The translations under genes were made by a program, and so were the position numbers. From the NCBI GenBank assembly GCA_019671005.1, contig CM033745.1, positions 40,903,834 through 40,967,833 of the forward strand: a stretch of 64,000 bases of DNA. The letters are read 5' to 3'. Origin of the DNA: Hibiscus mutabilis. Taxonomy: Eukaryota > Streptophyta > Magnoliopsida > Malvales > Malvaceae. Shown in pieces: positions 1 through 11,247 of this stretch. The notes under the pieces are model-generated. The model saw only the letters and a list, made by a program, of their open reading frames with translations, had not been told where the DNA came from and searched no databases. Each line of letters begins with the position of its first letter. The stretch's first letter is position 1.

Positions 1-1773
1 TTTGTTTAGAATGTTATACATGGTTGATTGAATCGAATGGTATGGATAGTTATGTATTGGGAGTTAAGACTCCATAAGCCTAAGGGCTTGGCCTTCGAAT
101 GACATAATGTTATATTGAATTATGAAATGTATAAAGCTTAAATGAAGTGGATAATCAACAACCTTGGTAGCTAGTTGATAGATAGGAGGGCATGCCTTAG
201 AATCTTGAACTCATATTGGTACGACGGTACATATTGGCACGACAGTGCATATTGGCACTACGGTGCATATTGGCACTTCAGTGCATATTGATAAGATTTG
301 ATTATCTAGTAAGCTACATACGAAGGAAATGTTGAAAGATGACTTAATGAACATTGCTTGTATTATAAGAAACTTGAATGAACTTTCTTGCCTTGAAAGA
401 TGACCCATGAATGGTTGCTAAACTTGTTTCTTGTCATGAAAGAAATGTATGGATGATGGCTTTATGTATAAATGCCTACTTGATAATTTGATGATTGGTT
501 GTTTGTCCTTAAAGCATGTTATTCGAATGGACTATGAAAACCATGATGGGTTGTTGTTAAGTTGATTGTATGACATATAAAAGATGCCTAAGTTACCCTA
601 TGTAATTCGAATAGCATATGTATTGTATTGATGGTCTTGATTCCTTGAAAACATGAAAACTTGGATGTGTATACTTTGAAATTGACTAGACTTACTGTTG
701 CCTCACTAAGTACATATCTTGTACTTACCACTCTACTCTTCATTCTTCCCATAACAGATTAAAGAGTACTTCAAGAGGATATCTTGGGTTTGAAGCAACA
801 CTTGAGGTAAGCTTAAAAGTATGAATTCATGCTCTTTGTATACTCCTAGTTTGGTTGCACTAGATTTTGTAATAGTTAGCCTAGATCATGCATTTGGGTA
901 TGTGTTTAAGACTACTATGTGTATTGTTTTAATGGGCCTAACATGTAATCAATTTGGATGATTCAAACTTTGTATGTGACTTGGTTGATTTGTATATATA
1001 AGATGGTATGATGTTGCGCATAATATGATAGTATTGCAATGCTTGTTGAACCTTGTATGAATCAAATGCTAAACTAAAAATGGTATGATAATGCATTGTT
1101 TCCTATGGCTATTGGATGATTCGGCTATATCAAGTTTGAGTCTAAGGTATGTTAAGCATGCATTAACAATATACAAACCAAATATACTATGAAATGAGAT
1201 GTCTTGGTTGTAAAGAAACAAATGAAATGAACTAAGGGGACACTAGTCATTCAAATAGGATGCTTAAACTTGTAAAGATTGGAAATTGTATGCTTGTAAT
1301 GATCATGTTGAATGATTGAATGAGTTGTTTCTTAAGATGCAAGTAAGCTAGTTAAAGTAAGTTTAGTGGTCACCTAGTGTATTCGAATAAGGTGCATGAA
1401 ATTGTTGTAAGAATGAAAGTTATACCATGTTTAATAGTAACTTAAAAGTGAAGTTTGCCACACTTGTGCTTGTTGCTTGAATGATGTATGTAATTTGATT
1501 GGAATGGTAATGTGATAATAGTAACTTAGGTTATAAGTATGAAATGGAACAAAATCGCTCCTAAAATAGTATGCTATGTATGTTGGTTGTTGTTTAATGT
1601 GGATTGCTTGAATGTATTGTTTGTATTGAAAGGTTTAAAGGTTAGGTTTTTTGAGCATCAACGCAAATAATTTCGAGGTTACTTGTTCGACATATAACCT
1701 ATCAATTGCTATGTTTTCGTTCTAGTAACACTCTGGAACCAGTTTACGGCTAACCTGGGGATGGGGTGTTACA
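1..1773 (+). mobile_element. LTR-A (A1 subfamily), 5' part outside the window
   Basis: The segment ends in GGGGTGTTACA at 1773, the same terminus as the LTRs of the complete element at 20388-33123, and is followed directly by RT coding sequence with no primer site. It is therefore the right end of an LTR inserted into another element. Full A1 LTRs here are about 3.8 kb, so roughly the first 2 kb lies upstream. It carries the 18-bp minisatellite (212-290), the CTCAC hairpin (707-727) and a GTAAGC donor-like site near 808. The 5 bases after it (TTCCA, 1774-1778) should be one arm of its target duplication. Confidence 0.9.
212..290. repeat. 18-bp minisatellite in LTR-A, 4 units
   Basis: Four head-to-tail 18-bp units of the type CATATTGGCACTACGGTG plus a partial fifth. 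Each unit contains an imperfect palindrome (GCAC-CGTA-GTGC on the other strand). The same array has 4, 5 and 6 units in other LTR-A copies. Confidence 0.9.
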
Positions 1774-2573
1774 TTCCAAAGACCTTTGAATTGTATTGCA
1801 AACTCTCCAAGAACGTCAATTGTTCGCAAAGTTCTCTAAGTGTGAATTTTGGCTATCGGGAGTCTCTTTCCTTGGCCATGTCATCTCAGTAGAAGGAATT
1901 AAAGTAGACCTAAGAAAAATTTGATCCATCACGGATTGGAGACCTAAGTACACCGTTTAGCTGGTTATTATCCTATTTTGTCAAGGGATTTTCATCCATT
2001 GCCGCAAGCTTGACTAAGCTAACCAATAAAGATACACCATTTGATTGGTCAGAGAACCAACATCCAAGCTTCGATCAACTTAAATAAGCCCTAACTCATG
2101 CACCGGTTCTTATCCAACCAGAATCGGGCAAAGACTTCATTGTCTATAGTGATGCATGTCATTTAGGACTAGGATGTGTCCTCATGCAAGATGGAAAAGT
2201 GATAGCTTATGCTTCAAGGCAACTATAACCACACGAGTCAGACTACCCTACACACGATCTAGAATTGGTAGCTATCGTGTTTGCTCTCAAAATATGGAGA
2301 CATTACTTGTATAGGGAGAAATGTAACCTATTCACAGATCACAAAAGTCTCAAATACCTTCTAACTCAGAGAGACTTGAATCTGAGGCAAAAGAGATGGC
2401 TAGAATTGCTTAAATACTACAGTTTGGTTATCGACTACCATCCGAGGAAAGCAAACATGGTTGTTGATGCCCTTAGTCACATACCATACTCGGGTAAACC
2501 CCTAAATCTAAGTTTTAAAATAATTCATTCGAATTTAATCTTTCTTGGATTACAAGTAACCAATTCAAATTGA
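1774..2573 (+). pseudogene. Ty3/gypsy Pol remnant: RT C-terminus and RNase H
   Basis: Reading starts abruptly after the LTR end with the RT thumb region (LQTLQERQLFAKFSKCEFW, then FLGHVIS.EGIKVD). It is followed by RNase H, clearest at 2265-2500: VAIVFALKIWRHYLYREK, TDHKSLKYLL, LRQKRWLELL, and DYHPRKANMVVDALS. RT copies genomic RNA and RNase H removes the RNA strand in cytoplasmic particles. The YxDD palm is missing because it lies left of the inserted LTR. Several stops and frameshifts lie between 1920 and 2260. Bases 2500-2820 are the degenerate linker to integrase. The domain identity is sure; it is non-functional. Confidence 0.88.
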
Positions 2574-2820
2574 CCTTTCTTGTCTTGCAAGCAACTGTTC
2601 GAAAACCATTCTTAGTGATCTTGTCTACTCCTTGTAGCTTCCTTGGCTATCAATGCTCATTTCTGTTTATCTAAAGGATGAAAATTCTTGTCTGAATTTC
2701 AAGTTCAATCTAACTTTATCTCGAGAATTAAAGAACTCCAGCAAACTAATCTAGATCTTTAGAAGATCAAATCCAAGCTAGACTCTAAGCCTAATTATGA
2801 CTTCTCTCTCAAGTCAAATG

Positions 2821-3850
2821 GACTTCTTTATTTCAAGTATAGAATATGTGTTCCTAGCAATGAGGAACTAAAACAAGAGATGTTACAAGAAGCTCATCAA
2901 AGCTCTTTCTCGATTAACCCAGGATCGGTTAAGATGTACAAGGATCTAAAGCCATTATACTGGTGGCCATGCATGAAATCGGCTATCTCAAATTTTGTTT
3001 CAAAGTGCCTAACTTGTCAGAGAGTTAAAGTCGAGAATCAAGTCCCTACTAGATTGCTCCAACCAATCGAATTCCTTCAGTGGAAATAGGATCGGATTAA
3101 AATGGATTTTGTTACTGGTCTTCCTTCCACTCCAAGAAAGAATGATGTTGTATGGGTGATTGTTGATAGATTCACAAAGTCTACTCACTTCATCCCTGTT
3201 CGAATGAACATGAGCTTGGGAACCTTAGCTGAGCTATACATCCGTGAAGTGATTCGATTACACGGTGTACCTATAGCTATAATCTCTAATCGTGACCCCA
3301 GATTTGCTTCTTAATTCTAGAATTCTTTGCAGAAGGCTCTGGGAGCTAAAGTGCATCTTAGTACAGCCTTTCATCGTCAATTAGATGGACAACCTGAAAG
3401 AATCATTCAAGCACTCGAAGATATGCTACGTGCTTGTGTAATAGACTTCGGGAAGAAGTGGAGAAATCTCTACCCCTAGTAGAGTTTGCTGACTACAATA
3501 GCTACCAGACATCTATACAAATGGCTCCCTTTGAATCTCTATATGGAAGAAAATGTAGAACTCCCTTGTGTTGGTCTGAATTGGGAGAAAGAAAGGTTTT
3601 AGGACCTCAATTGCTCAGAGAAACAAAAGAACAAGTGAAGATCATTCATGATCGATTGAAGGCAGCTTTCGATAGGCAGAAAACATATGCTGACTTGAAA
3701 AGGAGAGGCATCTAGTATAGTGTTGGAGACAAGGTCTTCCTCAAAGTATCTCATTGGAAGAAAGTCTTTAGGTTTGGAAGAAAAGGAAAGCTAAACCCTA
3801 TGTTTATTGGACATTTCGAAATCATTGAAAGGATTGGTCTAGTGGCTTAT
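2821..3850 (+). pseudogene. Ty3/gypsy integrase remnant
   Basis: Integrase inserts the cDNA into the chromosome. Visible in order: the HHCC zinc domain (EAHQSSFSINPG...CLTC, 2880-3020), the catalytic core from 3102 (MDFVTGLPSTPRKNDVVWVI, IVDRFTKSTHF), then IISNRDPRF at 3275-3305. The second catalytic Asp, normally ISD, is Asn here. The region with the third acidic residue reads DGQPERIIQALEDML at about 3385-3427. After a frameshift the C-terminal part runs to about 3850 (PFESLYGRKCRTPLCWSELG, then the GDKVFLKVS barrel). In-frame stops occur near 3087, 3312, 3477 and 3715. It is inactive. Confidence 0.9.
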
Positions 3851-3853
3851 TGA

Positions 3854-4186
3854 TTGGCACTTCCTAGTGAATTTGATAAGATCCACAATTTCTTCCATGT
3901 CTCTATGCTCAGAAGATATAGATCGGATCCATCTCATGTTCTTGAGCCTGAAGAAGTGGAATTGATCCCCGACTTGTCATACGAAGAGGAACCAGTTCAG
4001 ATTCTTGATTATGAAGTTAGAAAGCTCAGGAACAAAACCGTTCCTCTTGTCAAAGTCTTGTGGAGAAACCACAAGATGGAAGATGCAACATGGGAATCTG
4101 AAGAGGTCATGAAGAAACAATATTCTCACCTATATAATTTAGGTAAATTCGAGGACGAATTTATTTTAAGGGGAGGAGAATTGTAA
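3854..4186 (+). pseudogene. C-terminal chromodomain of Pol
   Basis: An open stretch of 110 codons encodes the integrase tail (FFHVSMLRRYRSDPSHVLEP) and a chromodomain: EEEPVQILDYEVRKLRNKTV, PLVKVLWRNHKMEDATWESE. In chromoviruses this module reads histone marks and directs insertion. The motif pattern fits the Tekay/Del lineage. The frame runs through the polypurine tract, which encodes RGGE, and ends on a TAA formed by LTR bases 3-5. The domain is intact but sits behind a broken Pol. The ATG at 3854 is internal, not a real start. Confidence 0.88.
4168..4181 (+). other. Polypurine tract
   Basis: AAGGGGAGGAGAA directly precedes the LTR start TGTAACACCC. This is the expected plus-strand primer site of an LTR retrotransposon. 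Confidence 0.85.
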
Positions 4187-7100
4187 CACCCTAAAATTAT
4201 CCTAGGAAGGTTACCAGAATCTAAGTTATTGGCTAATTGAATGTACGTGTTAATCAAATTAAAGAAGAAAGAACATTAGCCATCCTTAAGATCAAATAAG
4301 TGAAATTAGAACCAAATCGAATTGAAATTAAAACTAGAAGGCTTAACTCACGGCTAGGGAGAATAATGAACCAAACATATTGTCATCTTCCTCCCATTAT
4401 CATCCCATGGCCGAAAATAGTTGAGAGAGAACGGGGAAAGAAAAGCTTCATAGATCACCTTCAAATTCAAGCTTCTTGACTTAGCTTTAATCAAATTTAG
4501 CTTGGAGAAGGTATAATGCTGGACTTTACATGTTATAAATTGTTTGAATCTTCAATTGAAAATGTTTTTATTGTTTAGATTGATTTGGATGATTGTTATA
4601 TATGTTAGGGTCATGCTAGCCTCTATTAGAACATGAAATTTGAATTCTAGTAGCTAAATTGCTAATAAAATATGTATATGGTTGAAAACTGTCTTGATTA
4701 GGGACTGTTTTACTAGTGAAAATATGTGAATAGGCTAAATGTATATAGAACCATATTTTGATCATGTTGGTAGATGAATTGAGGATTGATTTGAGTAAAT
4801 AAGTTTCTGGAAATGTGAAAGCACGTAATTGAATTAGTTAAATTAGGTAATGGACTGCTCAATTTATGAATTGGATGTATAATGTTGATCAAGTAGAACA
4901 AATTGAATTGAACATGATAATGCCCTGCATTAAGAATATTTCTAGGTGAATTAGAATTACCTATACATGTAATAACATGAAAATGAATTGAATTGCCAGG
5001 CTAGAACCTTGTTAAAATGAGTTATGAAACTAGAAACTTAACCTAGTGTAATCTGCCCAGAATGCTTTGTTCTAGGTAGTAACTTTGAAAAATTGCCATA
5101 AATTGTATAAAAGTAATTTAAGGCTGAAATTTTTATGGACAACACCTTGATATGTTTAAATTAATTAGGATAAAATAGAACTGAATTCTGGATTGTAGAA
5201 TGATTTGTAGAGAAAAAAACACTAAGGATAGTGCAAACTGTCCAATGTAGCAAAATGCTTTGTCTTTAAGTTAAAAACTGTATTAATTGGCAAATAACTA
5301 AAATGCAAGCCCTGTATGTTTACAAAGACAATTAATTTATATTTTCAATGGTATAAACCAATTGAAATTCCGACGTACAAAATGAAAGTTATGCTTGTTT
5401 AAGTGAACAGACTACATGTTGCCTAGTAACAACAGTTAGGTAATTGTACACTGTTTCGTGGCAATTTGTAAACTGTTTTGTAAACAGTTTTAGGACATTG
5501 ATTCTGCCCTGTTTTACATAAATTAGAGTATAGATAAGTGTAGTTAAGTGTAGTGAAGAATGTACGTGAACATGCTGCCAGAATTGTATATGTTGTATAC
5601 TTGTAACCTTGCCTTGATTAAATGATTATGTGAACTTGTTTTGATATGTGTTTACTTGTAATGTGTTAGAACCAGGATTGAACTTGGTGGATGAGGAAAG
5701 AGTGGAACATCCTAAATCCAAGAACAAAGGAGTGTGGATCCAAGACTAGCTAACCTTGGAGTATTGTGAGTGTAGTTATCTCTAGGGTTAGGACTAGGTC
5801 CTAACCAATGCATGCTTGTTTACCTTCTAGTAATGCTTAAATGAACCTAATAAGGACTTGACTTAATAAAGTAAGAATGGCTTGTAATGCATGAAATTTG
5901 ATTACATCTTGAATACATGTTTGATTTGAATGCTAAGCATGTTTAAGTGGTAATATTGGTGCTTGTATGTATCATGATGCATGTGATCGAATGCTAAAGA
6001 ACTTGCTTGAGATATTATCTCATCATGATGAAATGAAACATGAGAATTACATGATGTGTGAGCTATGGCTCAATTGGCCTAAGGGCCTAGCATGAAATGA
6101 ACTTGCTACTTGACATGATCTTGAACTTGATAAACTTGTATAAATGGTAATTCGAACAACCTTGGTAGCTAGTTGGACTAGGTAGAAGGGCATGCCTTAG
6201 AGTCTAGAGCTCATTGTGTTAGGGTGGACTACAGTCCAGGGCTAAGGCCCCTATTTGGCGATAGACGGAGGGTACGTATGTGGTCTTTGGCGACAGTAGG
6301 AGGGTTGACCAGCACTACGGTGCATCTTGTGGCGATAATTGGTTGGAGACTCGATTACCTATACAAACTAAGTACCAAGGGGGTTGTTTAATTGATAACA
6401 CATGAAATAACAATCCAATAACACATGTTACTTGTCTTGAAAGCTATACATTGAATGTTACTTGACATGAAAGCCATGAATTGTATGTTACTTGTCATGT
6501 AAGCATGACTTACTTGATTTCTTGTTATGTAAGCATGTTTTTCTTGATTCTTGATATGAAATCATGAAGTATGATTCATTGTTTCTTGTATCCTTATGCT
6601 ATCTGAATGATTGAATCCTTAGTTAGGATTACTGTAATGCTTGAAATCCTTAGCCAAAACTACTCTAGTGCTTGAAATCCTTAGCTAGGATTATACTTGA
6701 TTAAATGACACGAAACTTGATATAACAAATGGTTAGAACTAGTACTACCTCACTAAGTACATTCTTGTACTTATCACTCTCATTTTCATTCTTCCCAACT
6801 ACAGGATAAAGGGTATGAGTGTTGCTTGATCTTGAAGCCTGATTTCTTGAGCTAGAAGCAAGTCACACAAGTATTGCCTAAGTATGGTTTCATACTTGTT
6901 TTGTATATCTCCTAGATTGGTGGCACTAGATTGTATAAAGTTTAGCTTGATCATGCATTTTGGAATACTTGAAACTTGTATATATTGTCCTTGTATGGTC
7001 CTACTATGTTTATGATCTTGATTAACAAATGAGAAACAAGTTTGTATTGAACATAGATTACATGTAATAGAATGATGTTTGCTGTGCATATGATGATACA

Positions 7101-7768
7101 AGTGAAATGATCAAATGTTTGATCTAGATTACCTTGAGCCATTCCAAAAGCCTTGTTGGATGAACTTGAATATATGATTCAATGAATAGCATGAAATGGT
7201 TCGTGTCTTGCTTGAAATGAAAGTTGTATGAGATGAAACATACTTGCTTGTACTCCAATTGAAAGCCTTGGAAACTATATGGTCAATTGTGTGTGTGTAC
7301 ATACCATGATATATGTGTTTTGGTATTAGCATGATGATTTCCGAATGGTTAGGTATATAGTATGACTTGAATGAAAGCTAGTTACATGCAAATTGAATGT
7401 TCAAGAATCATGTTAGTAATTTAGGTATGAGATGTGCATGTAAGAGTCTAAGGATCATTGAAAAGAAATGGAAGCATGTTATACAATAGGGTTATTCGAA
7501 TCATTATAGTATAAGAACAAGTTAATATGAATCATGAAAGTAGTAATTTGTAATGAAAGCATGAAAGGAAATAATTTAGTAGCCTATTCGAATACTTTAG
7601 GATGTCTTGAAACTGAAATGTGAAGTTACATATTTGATAAGTAACAAATGCTTGTATTGCTTGCTTGCCATGTTTATTCTTGTTCTTGTATTGTTTATAT
7701 TGCCTTGTTCTTGCATTAGTAACGCTCCCCAGCCAATTTGCAACTAGCCCGGGGCAGGGACTGTTACA
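4182..7768 (+). mobile_element. LTR-A (A2 subfamily), 3' LTR of the second nested element
   Basis: It starts TGTAACACCC just after the polypurine tract and ends GGGACTGTTACA at 7768 (3587 bp). It is the 3' LTR of the remnant at 1774-4181. The next bases are integrase sequence of another element, with AAGTT (7769-7773) as the expected target-duplication arm. Landmarks: donor-like GAAG/GTATAAT at 4511, GTGAGTGTAGTT at 5766-5777, hairpin stem TAAGTACA/TGTACTTA at 6754-6773, inverted repeat AAGTATG/CATACTT at 6880-6897, and GGTGGCAC near 6919. No protein-coding gene is supported inside. Confidence 0.9.
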
Positions 7769-8570
7769 AAGTTCCTACTGGATTGCTCCAACCAATTAAA
7801 TTCCCTCAGTGGAAATGGGATCAGATTACACTGGACTTCGTTACTGGTCTTCCTTCCACTCCAAGAAAGAATGATGATGTATGGGTGATTGTTGATAGAT
7901 TCACAAAGTCTACTCACTTCATCCCTGTTCGAATGAACATGATCTTCGAAACTTTAGCCGAGCTATACATCCGTGAAGTGATTCAATTACACGGTGTACC
8001 TACAGCTATAATCTCTAATCATGACCCTAGATTTACTTCTCGATACTGGAATTCCTTGCAGAAGGCTCTAGGAGCTAAAGTGCATCTTAGTACAACCTTT
8101 CATCCTCGATGAGATGGACAATCTGAAAGAATCATTCAAGTGCTCAAAGATATGCTACGTGCTTGTGTTATAGACTTCAAAAAGAACTGGGTGAAATCTC
8201 TACCCCTGGTAGAGTTTGCTTACAACAATAGCTACCAGACATCTATCCAGATGGCTCCCTTTGAAGCTCTATACGGAAGAAAATGTAGAACTCCCTTATG
8301 CTGGTCTGAATTGGGAGAAAACAAAGCTTTAAGACCTCAATTACTTAGAGAAACCGATGAACAAGTAAAGATCATTCATGATCGATTGAAGGAAACTTTT
8401 GATAGGCAGAAAGCTTATGCTGACTTGAAATGAGAGACATCCAGTACAATGTTGGAGACAAGTTTTTCCTCAAAGTATCTCCTTGGAAGAAAGTCTTTTC
8501 ATTTGGAAGAAATGGAAAGCCTAGCCCTCGGTTTATTGGGGCATTGAAAATATTGGTCTACTGCCTTATC
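7769..8570 (+). pseudogene. Ty3/gypsy integrase remnant of the third nested element
   Basis: It begins mid-domain at VPTGLLQPI, directly after the LTR end, so the zinc domain lies left of the inserted element. The core follows (LDFVTGLPSTPRKNDDVWVI, IVDRFTKSTHF). IISNHDPRF shows the same Asp-to-Asn change as the copy at 2821-3850. A TGA near 8110 interrupts HPR.DGQSERIIQVLKDML, and the frame then continues through FEALYGRKCRTPLCWSELG to 8433. The C-terminal barrel (YNVGDKFFLKVSPWKK) is in a shifted frame to about 8570. It is inactive by stops, frameshift and the lost Asp. Confidence 0.9.
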
Positions 8571-8572
8571 GA

Positions 8573-8905
8573 TTGGCACTTCCTAGTGAATTCGATAAGA
8601 TCTACAACGTATTCTATGTCTCTATGCTCAGAACATATAGATCTGATCCATGTCATGTCTTTGGGCCTGAAGAAGTGGAATTGAATCCCGACTTATCTTA
8701 TGAAGAAGAACCTATTCAGATACTTGACAAGGAAGCCAGAAAACTTCAAAACAATAATGTACCTCTTGTCAAAGTCTTGTGGAAAAATCACAAGGTAGAA
8801 GAGGCAACTTGGGAATCTGAAGAAATCATGAATAAGCAATATCCTCACCTATTCGATTCAGGTAAATTCGAGGACAGATTTATTTTAAGTGGAGGAGAAT
8901 TGTAA
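8573..8905 (+). pseudogene. C-terminal chromodomain of Pol, third nested element
   Basis: 110 open codons with FDKIYNVFYVSMLRTYRSDP and the chromodomain EEEPIQILDKEARKLQNNNV, PLVKVLWKNHKVEEATWESE. Same layout as 3854-4186, including an end on a TAA made by the LTR's third to fifth bases, so the two remnants are one subfamily. The polypurine tract (8886-8900, AAGTGGAGGAGAA) carries a G-to-T change. It is intact as a module but cut off from a working Pol. Confidence 0.87.
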
Positions 8906-10519
8906 CACCCTAAAATTGGTCTAAGAATGTTACCACTATCTAAACTACAGGCTAATTGAATATATGTGGTAATCAAATTAAAGAAGAATGAACATTAGCT
9001 ATCCTTAAGATCAAATAGGTGAAATTAGAACCAAATTGAATTGAAATTAAAACTAGACGGCTTAAATGGAAGGATGGAAATGTTAACATGCAAAATTATA
9101 AAGATTGCATATAAAATTTAATTAAGTTAAAGGCCTTGACACATGTTCTCAATTAATGAGAACATGTGGGGAATAGATGAACAAACATATTGTCATCTGC
9201 CTCCCATTATCCTCCATGGGCAAAAATACTTGAGAGAGAAATGGGAAAGAAAAGCTTTGTACATCATCTCCAAATTCATGCTTTTTGATTGAGCCTTGAT
9301 CAAATTTAGCTTGGAGAATGTATAATGCTTGACTTTACATGTTATAGATTGATTGAATATTGAATTGAAAATGTTCTTGTTGTTTAGATTGATTAGGATG
9401 ATTGTTATGTATGTTAGGATTATCTTATTCTAATGCTTAAAAACCCTAGCTAGGATCATTCTTGATTAAATGACACATAACTTGATATAACAAATGGTTA
9501 GAACTAGTACTACCTCACTAAGTACATTCTTGTACTTGTCACTCTCATTTTCATTCTTCCCAACTACAGGATAAAGGATTCGAGTGTTGCTTGATCTTGA
9601 AGCCTGTTACCTTGAGCTAGAAGTAAGTCACACAAGCATTGCCTAGGTATGGTTTCATACTTGTTTTGTATATCTCCTAGATTGGTGGCACTAGATTGTA
9701 TAAAGTTTTGCTTGATTATGCATTTTGGAATACTTGAAACTTGTATATGTTATCCTTGTATTGGCCTACTATGTTTATGATCTTGATTAACATATGAGAA
9801 ACAAGTTGTATTGTACTTAGATTACATGTAATGGAATGATTTGTTGCGCATATATGAGATTACAAATGGCATGATCAAGTGTTTGATCTAGTTTACATTG
9901 AACCATTCGAATTCCTTGTTTATGTACATGTGTATGCTTGAATTAAAAGTAGCAGGAATCGAACCATGCTTGCTTGTCTTCCATTCGAATTGCCTTAGAA
10001 ATTATATGGTCATTTGGGTGTGTATATACCTTAATGTAAGTGTTATTGTGTGTTTGGATGATGAAGGCCGAATGGTCTATATGTTTGAAAAGTAGTTACA
10101 TGTAAATGTATGCTAACATGATCATGTTTAGTAATCTAGGTATGAAATGTTATATGTATTAAATTAACGAACATTGAAATGAAATGAAAGCATGTTGTAT
10201 AATATGGTAATTTGAATGATTTAGGTATAAGATGAACTTAATTGATTCATGAAAGTAGTAACTTGTAATGAAAGCATGAAAGGAAATAATTTAGTAGCAT
10301 ATTCGAATGCTTTAGGATGTCTTGAAATCAAATGTGAGTTTGCTTGCATGTGAAGGAATGAATGCTTGGTTGCTTGTTATTTGAGTAACTCAGCTAATAG
10401 GGATGAGTTATCAAATATTGCCTTGCTTGCTTGTTCTTGCTTGTATTGTAATGTCCTTTTCCTTTCTTGGTAACGCTCCCAAGCCAGTTTGCTACTAGCC
10501 CGGGGTAGGGGATGTTACA
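8901..10519 (+). mobile_element. LTR-A (A2), internally deleted 3' LTR of the third nested element
   Basis: It starts TGTAACACCC after the polypurine tract and ends GGGGATGTTACA at 10519, only 1619 bp. Compared with the 3587-bp LTR at 4182-7768 it jumps near 9421 from the part matching about 4608 to the part matching about 6645, so about 2 kb is missing. The hairpin is kept (9519-9538, one stem base changed), as is GTAAGT just downstream (about 9625). TATAG (10520-10524) would be the target-duplication arm. Confidence 0.88.
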
Positions 10520-11247
10520 TATAGTATGTTTGATGTTTGGTTTAGTTTGAAAAAGGGTTATGCGCATGGTAAGATAGCACATTCAAGAAAATGGATTTCG
10601 AATGAACATAAGAAAAAGGTTTAGGTACTTAGTTATCTGATGTTTATCAAATGTGCGGTCATTCTAGAATACTAACTGATAAGGTTGTGTACCCCTAATC
10701 GGTTGAGTGAGGTTTCAAAATATAGCACCTAACAAATTAAATTATGTTAGAATGTGCATTGACATTTATAAGTTAAACATGGATAACATGCTTGTACGTC
10801 AATGCTACTTACTTAGTGATCTTTATCGAATGTATATCAATTCATGCATCATGGTTAGTTAATTGGAGTTTAGTTTTTTAAAAGCTACAAATAAAATTGT
10901 TAGGCCATAAGAAGGTTATGTAGTCATGTATGTTATTGGTTGGTGATCTTTCATAAGTAGTTAAAGATTAATATTGTATGGTCATAAACCTTTTTGATTG
11001 TTCGTTAATGAAGTTGCTGAAGCATGCATTTTGCTTTGGATGAGATTATAGAATTCATGGAATAAAATCATAATTGACTTGGTAAAATATGTATTGAACA
11101 ATCTCGTTTAAGAAAAGTTTTAAATTTCCCTGACTTTTCAAAGTTATGCTTGATCTCTTTGTGCTAAGTTTGGTAAATGATGGTTTGTCTTTGTTTATAA
11201 CACCTTTTGGCTCGGTTTACTTCTAAGCCGGGTTTGGGGGTGTTACT
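10520..11247 (+). mobile_element. LTR-B 3' fragment
   Basis: This matches the last 700 bp of the LTR-B at 51321-56908. Shared stretches include GTCATGTATGTTATTGGTTGG and the ending GGTTTACTTCTAAGCCGGGT then GGGGGTGTTAC. It starts exactly where the nested element ends, so it is the right-hand part of an LTR split by that insertion. The terminal CA has decayed to CT. No gene is seen. Confidence 0.8.

Noticed and set aside
7738..8112. ORF starting in LTR and running into integrase, possibly a fusion gene
   Set aside because: The first codons are the LTR end (7738-7768); no evidence of a promoter-driven fusion, and the frame stops before the third catalytic residue.
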